A stretch of DNA of 32,388 nt from Candidatus Kaiserbacteria bacterium (lineage in GTDB: Bacteria > Patescibacteriota > Minisyncoccia > Phycocordibacterales > Phycocordibacteraceae): NCBI GenBank assembly GCA_029288835.1, contig JARIGN010000009.1:1-32388 (forward strand), in the 5' to 3' direction. Below, piece after piece: positions 25,922-32,388 of the stretch. Positions within the stretch are counted from its first letter, which is position 1. Each line of letters begins with the position of its first letter. The translations under genes and the position numbers were made by a program. Under the pieces are notes generated by a model. The model was not told the origin of the DNA. It did not search any database and saw only the letters and a program-made list of their open reading frames with translations.

Positions 25922-26152
25922 TTAGAACACGAATCCTGCAACAGCCGTAAGGACAAAAAGGATTGCCAAAACGATAGAAGCGTTGAAAAGGAACTTCTCG
26001 GCGCCGCGGCGCTTATAGAAGGTAGAGGCGAAGTTGTCACCGCCAAAAGCGCCACCAAGGCCGGCGCCGCGCTGCTGGAGTACCACTCCAATAATAAGAA
26101 GCAGGGAAAGGGCGATTTCCAGGTAGGGAAGGACTGCAATGAGTTTGGTCAT
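25922..26152 (-). CDS. secG: preprotein translocase subunit SecG
   Basis: ALSLLLIIGVVLQQRGAGLGGAFGGDNFASTFYKRRGAEKFLFNASIVLAILFVLTAV. Confidence 0.9.
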   Translation of the reverse strand: MTKLIAVLPYLEIALSLLLIIGVVLQQRGAGLGGAFGGDNFASTFYKRRGAEKFLFNASIVLAILFVLTAVAGFVF

Positions 26153-26232
26153 AATGCGCTCAACAATAGCACGAAAACTTGCCTCCAGCAACGGGTGCTA
26201 TACTGATGGGGTAGTTATTTACTTATAGACGT

Positions 26233-26979
26233 ATGCCAGAAGCCCCAAAACGAACAACACCAGAGGTAGGAGTCCCTACAAATGATAACCACACCGAAGC
26301 ACCTCAAGCCGAGGCGCCCATGGCTCAAAACAGTGTGCTGATGGAGCAGGCAATGGGTGGCAAAGGAAGGGTCGAGTCACTTGCACGAAAGGAAGCAGCG
26401 AAAGAGCGTTTTGCTGAAATTCAAAACCAAGGACGCGAACGCCTTGCGGCGCTTGGAGCTCGTGCACAAAATACCTTCCGCTCAGTTGGAAATGGCTTGG
26501 GCTCACTTTTGAACAAAGCAAAGAAATGGGGAGGGGAAAGTGCTGCCTTCGTAGCCGCAGTACCAGAACATTTGGTTAATGCAGGTGATGCGATTACCAA
26601 CAAGGTTGATGCAGTAACCGAAGGGGTAAGCAATTGGACAAACAAAAAAGTAGAACAGACCAAGATAGTGGTTGCTTCCGGTGCAGAAATGGCAGCCAGT
26701 GTGGGAAATGCCACAAAGACCATGGCAAAGGAGGCAATTATTGCAGGAATTGCATCGGCTGCAGGGCATTATGAAAATGTCGTAACACTCGGTGCCACCG
26801 CGCTCTCCGCAGGAGCACTGGTGTGGAAACAAGCATCACAGGAAGTCAAAAAAAGACGCGCCGAAAACCGTTTGCAGAAACTGCAGGAGCGTATAGGCAA
26901 GGATACGGCAGAACTTGCCCGTATCAAGAGTAAGCATAATCTTATGAATAAAGTCGCGGGTGAAGCGCTACCCGCATAA
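26233..26979 (+). CDS. hypothetical protein, helical/coiled-coil
   Basis: ORF, promoter-like TATACT at 26199, conserved-style codon use. Confidence 0.7.
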   Translation: MPEAPKRTTPEVGVPTNDNHTEAPQAEAPMAQNSVLMEQAMGGKGRVESLARKEAAKERFAEIQNQGRERLAALGARAQNTFRSVGNGLGSLLNKAKKWGGESAAFVAAVPEHLVNAGDAITNKVDAVTEGVSNWTNKKVEQTKIVVASGAEMAASVGNATKTMAKEAIIAGIASAAGHYENVVTLGATALSAGALVWKQASQEVKKRRAENRLQKLQERIGKDTAELARIKSKHNLMNKVAGEALPA

Positions 26980-26988
26980 CGTTATCCT

Positions 26989-27387
26989 ATGATTACCGAA
27001 CAAAAACGTACCGAACTCGTGCAGGAAGTGCAAAGCAGCGAACTCGCGCCAGAGCATAAAACTCAGGCGCTCGCTATTCTCCAAAAACTAGAGCTTTCTG
27101 ATGATGACCTCCTAGCCGTAGCAGATATCATCCAGCAGGATATAGATGCTGATATTGCCGCTATTGACCCAGGCTTTGAAGAAGCCATGAGTACTGATCC
27201 GGAAGAGCAGCGCATCCTTGCCGAAGGTACCGCCCAGCTCGAGGCTATAACAAAGGATTTGGAAGAGACGATGAACCTGGTTGAAGAGCAGTCTCGTGCT
27301 GTGGAAGCTGCTACTGCAACACTCACCGAGGCAATGAACCAAGCAAATCTCGAAGAGATCAAAGGAAGGATGGGTCTCGCGGAGTAA
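26989..27387 (+). CDS. hypothetical acidic coiled-coil protein
   Basis: 132-aa ORF directly downstream of the previous CDS. Confidence 0.7.
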   Translation: MITEQKRTELVQEVQSSELAPEHKTQALAILQKLELSDDDLLAVADIIQQDIDADIAAIDPGFEEAMSTDPEEQRILAEGTAQLEAITKDLEETMNLVEEQSRAVEAATATLTEAMNQANLEEIKGRMGLAE

Positions 27388-27392
27388 TTCTC

Positions 27393-27420
27393 TTGATTTT
27401 GTTTTTGCCGCAACTATACT
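27393..27420 (+). promoter_or_regulatory. groES-groEL promoter
   Basis: TTGATT-16-TATACT upstream of groES. Confidence 0.6.
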
Positions 27421-27430
27421 GTGGATACTG

Positions 27431-27468
27431 CCCACGGTATGTGGGGCCATAAAGCCGGTATTGGCTTT
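27431..27468 (+). promoter_or_regulatory. tandem hairpins in groES 5' leader
   Basis: CCCAC-GGTAT-GTGGG and AAAGCC-GGTATT-GGCTTT. Confidence 0.55.
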
Positions 27469-27495
27469 ACCTTTATACAGTAACCATACGAAATT

Positions 27496-27828
27496 ATGCC
27501 AAAAGCAGACACTTCTTCTGCTGCTAAAACGCAGCTCAAATTACAGCCGCTGGGAGATCGCGTGATCGTGAAGCCTGTCACGAAGGAAGAAAAGACGACC
27601 TCTTTCGGCATTATTATTCCTGAAAGTGCCGACAAGGAGCGCCCGGCAAAGGGCACGGTTGTCGCAGTTGGTCCCGGAAAAATGGAAGAGGGCCAGCTCC
27701 AGCCGATGACCGTAAAGGTTGGGCAGGAAGTGCTTTTCTCAAAATATGGCTATGACGAGGTGAAAGTGGAGGGTGAGGACTATTTCATCCTTTCCGAGTC
27801 GAGCATTCTCGCGATTATCAGTAAGTAA
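27496..27828 (+). CDS. groES: co-chaperonin GroES
   Basis: LQPLGDRVIVKPVTKEEKTTSFGIIIPESADKERPAKGTVVAVGPG. Confidence 0.97.
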   Translation: MPKADTSSAAKTQLKLQPLGDRVIVKPVTKEEKTTSFGIIIPESADKERPAKGTVVAVGPGKMEEGQLQPMTVKVGQEVLFSKYGYDEVKVEGEDYFILSESSILAIISK

Positions 27829-27864
27829 TAAGACAGAAGTAAAAACTCTCTGAATTAATTCTAA

Positions 27865-29517
<1,653 letters not shown>

Positions 29518-29540
29518 AATCCCTATTCCATAATTAAAAA

Positions 29541-29568
29541 AAGCGGCGAGTCCTAGGATTCGCCGCTT
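29541..29568. terminator. terminator between convergent groEL and small membrane protein gene
   Basis: AAGCGGCGAGTCCTAGGATTCGCCGCTT; minus-strand T-tract TTTTTTT. Confidence 0.8.
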
Positions 29569-29593
29569 GTCTTATGAAGGACCAGGGATTAGA

Positions 29594-29881
29594 TCAGGCT
29601 GCGACAGGAGAATCTGTCGGAGTGGGCTCGAGAAGCGCTGGCTCACGCCAGGATAGGCCGATTTCATCCAAGGTGGAGACCTTGTTGTTGAGGAGGTCGC
29701 GGAGTGTGCTCCACAGTGACTTCAGCCAGCTCCGCCGCTGGGGCAGGAGATGTGGCGGTAGGTAGTCGTCGTCAACGCGCTGCTCCTGCACCATGGCGAC
29801 CACAAGAAAAGGCACGCAAAAACAAAGCACGACGAGCCTCCAGAGAGCCTTGGCTCGCGAACCAAAAGATGAAATGTTCAT
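29594..29881 (-). CDS. small orphan membrane protein (95 aa)
   Basis: SD AAAGGAGGG 8 nt upstream of ATG at 29881; TM LVVLCFCVPFLVVAMV; terminator downstream. Confidence 0.65.
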   Translation of the reverse strand: MNISSFGSRAKALWRLVVLCFCVPFLVVAMVQEQRVDDDYLPPHLLPQRRSWLKSLWSTLRDLLNNKVSTLDEIGLSWREPALLEPTPTDSPVAA

Positions 29882-29927
29882 GGGCGTTGCCCTCCTTTCT
29901 ATCTGTACCATACGCCTGAATTACTAA

Positions 29928-29954
29928 TTGACAAGTGGATAAAAGTGCTATACT
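29928..29954 (+). promoter_or_regulatory. promoter of lemA-htpX
   Basis: TTGACA-15-TATACT with extended -10 TGC. Confidence 0.6.
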
Positions 29955-30003
29955 TAAGGGGAATCAATCGGGCGTGCATACTAACATAAATTAAATTCTA
30001 GCC

Positions 30004-30603
30004 ATGACCATCCTTTATATCGTTATTGCAGTCATTGTTATTCTCGTCATCTGGTTCGTCCTTGGGTATAACGGCCTCATTTCTCGCGTTAACCGCACCA
30101 AGGAAGCGCTTTCCGATATCGACGTGCAGCTCAAGCGCCGCTATGACCTCATTCCAAACCTTGTGGAGACCGTTAAGGGGTATGCTTCACACGAGACAAG
30201 CGTATTTGAAAATGTCACTAAGGCGCGCACGGCAGCAATGCAGGCTGGCTCAACCGGCTCCCCGTCCGATCAGGTGGCCGCAGAAAACCAGCTCTCTGGG
30301 GCACTCAAGACACTCTTCGCTGTTTCAGAAGCATATCCAGACCTTAAGGCTAATCAGAACTTCCTCGAGCTTCAGCGCGAAATCGAAGATACCGAAGATA
30401 AAATACAGGCTTCACGCCGCTTCTATAACAGCAATGTGCAGGAACTAAACACTTCCATTCAGCAATTTCCAGGAAACATTATTGCAGGAATGGCACACAT
30501 TGGCCCTATGCAGCTTTTCCAAATCGATGCTTCCGATGCAGCTGCACGCGAGCCGGTAAAGGTTGATTTCTCGGGTACTGACGCTGCTCCTTCGAACTCA
30601 TAG
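30004..30603 (+). CDS. lemA: LemA family protein
   Basis: GYNGLISRVNRTKEALSDIDVQLKRRYDLIPNLVETVKGYASHE. Confidence 0.95.
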   Translation: MTILYIVIAVIVILVIWFVLGYNGLISRVNRTKEALSDIDVQLKRRYDLIPNLVETVKGYASHETSVFENVTKARTAAMQAGSTGSPSDQVAAENQLSGALKTLFAVSEAYPDLKANQNFLELQREIEDTEDKIQASRRFYNSNVQELNTSIQQFPGNIIAGMAHIGPMQLFQIDASDAAAREPVKVDFSGTDAAPSNS

Positions 30604-30609
30604 CGCATA

Positions 30610-31539
30610 ATGGCTGTCGCAAAGACCCTCTACCAAGAACGCTCCGCAAACCGCTTTAGAACCTGGCTCATGATGCTCGGATTCTTTGTGGTTGTCGTGC
30701 TTATTGGCTTTGCCGTCTCCTATTATTATGACTCAACGCTCATTCTCTATGTCGCGATCATCTTCGCCGTCGGAATGAATTTCTACAGCTATTGGTATTC
30801 CGACAGGCAGGTGCTCTCCATGACCAATGCGCGCCCGGCAACGCGCGTGGAATTCTTTGATCTTTATACGGTAACGGAAAATCTTGCTATCACGGCAGGC
30901 ATTCCGATGCCGAAGCTCTATGTCATTGATGATCCGTCGCCCAATGCTTTTTCCACCGGCCGGGATGAAAAGCATGCGGTGGTGTGTGCGACGACCGGCT
31001 TGCTGGCAATGATGAACCGCGCAGAGCTCGAAGGGGTTATTTCACACGAGCTTTCGCACATCCGCAATCATGACATCCTCCTCATGACGGTCGCCGTGGT
31101 TCTTGCGGGGTTTGTGGCAATCATTGCCGACCTGTTCCTCCGCGTTTCATTTTTTGGTGGCATGCGTGGGCGGGATAACCGAGGAGGAGGAAATGTGATC
31201 CTTCTTGTTATTAGCCTGGTTGGTATTATCCTTGCGCCACTTGCCGCTACGCTGATTGAGCTCGCTATCTCCAGGCGTCGCGAATATCTCGCCGATGCTT
31301 CAGGCGCGCTTCTGACCCGCTATCCGGAAGGGCTCGCCTCTGCTCTGCAAAAAATAGGGAACTCGCAGCCAATGCTTCGCCCAACCCACGCCACCGCCCA
31401 TCTTTTTATTGGTGATCCCTTTGGATCGCACTCCAAGGATTTGATAGACAGGCTTTTCTCGACCCATCCGCCCATTCCGCTTCGCATCAAGGCTTTAATT
31501 GGTGCAGACCCAGCTCAACCACAGTCTCCAACTCCGTAG
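30610..31539 (+). CDS. htpX: M48 zinc metalloprotease HtpX
   Basis: PMPKLYVIDDPSPNAFSTGRDEKHAVVCATTGLL, HELSHIRNHDILL. Confidence 0.96.
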   Translation: MAVAKTLYQERSANRFRTWLMMLGFFVVVVLIGFAVSYYYDSTLILYVAIIFAVGMNFYSYWYSDRQVLSMTNARPATRVEFFDLYTVTENLAITAGIPMPKLYVIDDPSPNAFSTGRDEKHAVVCATTGLLAMMNRAELEGVISHELSHIRNHDILLMTVAVVLAGFVAIIADLFLRVSFFGGMRGRDNRGGGNVILLVISLVGIILAPLAATLIELAISRRREYLADASGALLTRYPEGLASALQKIGNSQPMLRPTHATAHLFIGDPFGSHSKDLIDRLFSTHPPIPLRIKALIGADPAQPQSPTP

Positions 31540-31561
31540 TTTTGTGCTATAAACAATGCAC

Positions 31562-31648
31562 GGAGGCGTCGCATAGCGGTCTAGTGCACCACCTTGGAAA
31601 GGTGGCAGGCTCGAAAGGGTCTCGAGAGTTCGAATCTCTCCGCCTCCG
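31562..31648 (+). tRNA. tRNA-Ser (anticodon GGA), CCA not encoded
   Basis: acceptor GGAGGCG/CGCCTCC, anticodon stem-loop CCACC-TTGGAAA-GGTGG, long variable arm, T-arm GAGAGTTCGAATCTCTC. Confidence 0.95.
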
Positions 31649-31649
31649 C
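31631..31649 (+). repeat. 19-bp direct repeat copy 1 (tRNA-Ser 3' end)
   Basis: CGAATCTCTCCGCCTCCGC, identical to 31781-31799. Confidence 0.95.
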
Positions 31650-31704
31650 AATGATTCGCAAAGACGGCTGGGAGCTGTCTGCGCGTAGTATCATCGCGAG
31701 AGAT

Positions 31705-31793
31705 GCGGGAGATTCGAACAGCGGAACGAAGTGAGCCGGGGTCGGCGGCACTAGGAGCGTAGCGACTTAGTGACCGCGACCGAATCTCTCCGC
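31705..31793 (+). repeat. structured element C after tRNA-Ser: inverted arms GCGGGAGATTCG / CGAATCTCTCCGC around an inner hairpin
   Basis: inner GGTCGgCGG CACTA ... TAGTGaCCGCGACC hairpin. Confidence 0.75.
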
Positions 31794-31799
31794 CTCCGC
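31781..31799 (+). repeat. 19-bp direct repeat copy 2
   Basis: CGAATCTCTCCGCCTCCGC, exactly 150 bp downstream of copy 1. Confidence 0.95.
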
Positions 31800-31884
31800 C
31801 ACTCATTAACTTTTCATATACCCAGGACTATAGTCACCTCGGGCACTACCGCCTGAGTAACCAGTACCACACCGGGGAAGTGAA

Positions 31885-32340
31885 ATGTTGCCTGCGTTCG
31901 ACCGCTGGAAATACACCGAGGCAAATAGCCTCACCGACCAACACATCAAGTCGGCTTTTAAAAAAGCCGATATTCTCTATTTTTCCGCGAAAAAGAAAAA
32001 TTCCGCCCTGCGACGTTTCATTACCTGTGAGGAGTTGGGCTGCTGGGTGCCGCTGGTGCGATTTTTTACCGCCGTTGGCATAAAGCCGGCGCAGCTCGAG
32101 CCTGTATTTGGAAGGCTAACCAAGAGCACCAAGAACTCTCTTCCAATCCGGCACCCAGACCAGTTGAAGCACATTGATCTCGATGACACTCAAGCCTTTT
32201 TAAGTCTCTCAGGTCTTCTGGGTAAACGAATAAGGGTACTTGAACAGAAGGAACATTCCCATATTCACGAATTTGTCTTCGAGGTAGGCGCTCCCGCAGA
32301 GATTCACTATCCTGAGAAGCCTGCTTCAGGTGAAGAATAA
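31885..32340 (+). CDS. hypothetical protein
   Basis: 151-aa ORF, no recognised domain. Confidence 0.65.
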   Translation: MLPAFDRWKYTEANSLTDQHIKSAFKKADILYFSAKKKNSALRRFITCEELGCWVPLVRFFTAVGIKPAQLEPVFGRLTKSTKNSLPIRHPDQLKHIDLDDTQAFLSLSGLLGKRIRVLEQKEHSHIHEFVFEVGAPAEIHYPEKPASGEE

Positions 32341-32360
32341 TAAAGAATGCTCTTTGGGTA

Positions 32361-32388
32361 ACTCCAGTCGTGGGGGGGGGGGGGGGGG
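32361..32388. other. probable sequencing/assembly artefact (adapter fragment + poly-G)
   Basis: AACTCCAGTC followed by GT and 17 G at the contig end. Confidence 0.8.

Noticed and set aside
27421-27495. CIRCE/HrcA operator upstream of groES
   Set aside because: The hairpins do not match TTAGCACTC-N9-GAGTGCTAA.
32372-32388. G-quadruplex from the terminal G run
   Set aside because: Contig-end position and adjacent adapter-like sequence point to a sequencing artefact.

Overview
The window reads as a bacterial chromosomal contig of Patescibacteria/CPR (Parcubacteria-like) character. This is inferred from compact gene spacing, RNase J, LemA-HtpX, GroESL and the near absence of Shine-Dalgarno (SD) sites; no taxonomic search was possible. 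Recognisable genes: DsbA-like thioredoxin, dienelactone hydrolase, FMN reductase, a MarR-led efflux cluster (two HlyD-type adaptors, an MFS exporter, a heterodimeric ABC exporter), an LssY_C-like protein, an SsuBC-type ABC pair, msrA, msrB, gcrA, VKOR, a beta-helix/bactofilin-like membrane protein, endonuclease III, a HAD hydrolase, a MutY-like glycosylase, RNase J, an SBP_bac_5 lipoprotein-like protein, secG, groES-groEL, lemA-htpX and tRNA-Ser(GGA). Main leads: (1) two ~120-bp intergenic elements (2005-2124, 6854-6970) with a nearly identical core, unrelated but internally complementary 20-bp arms, and compensatory changes inside the core; (2) a structure-rich insert after tRNA-Ser that duplicates 19 bp of the tRNA 3' end and also carries it inverted; (3) an alphaproteobacterial-type GcrA regulator, expressed from an SD-plus-terminator cassette that resembles several orphan small genes and differs from the SD-less housekeeping genes; (4) two DNA glycosylases that have lost iron-sulfur cluster cysteines; (5) candidate small RNAs or structured leaders at 19450-19573(-), 14440-14815(-) and upstream of groES. 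The last ~30 bases are probably an adapter/poly-G sequencing artefact.
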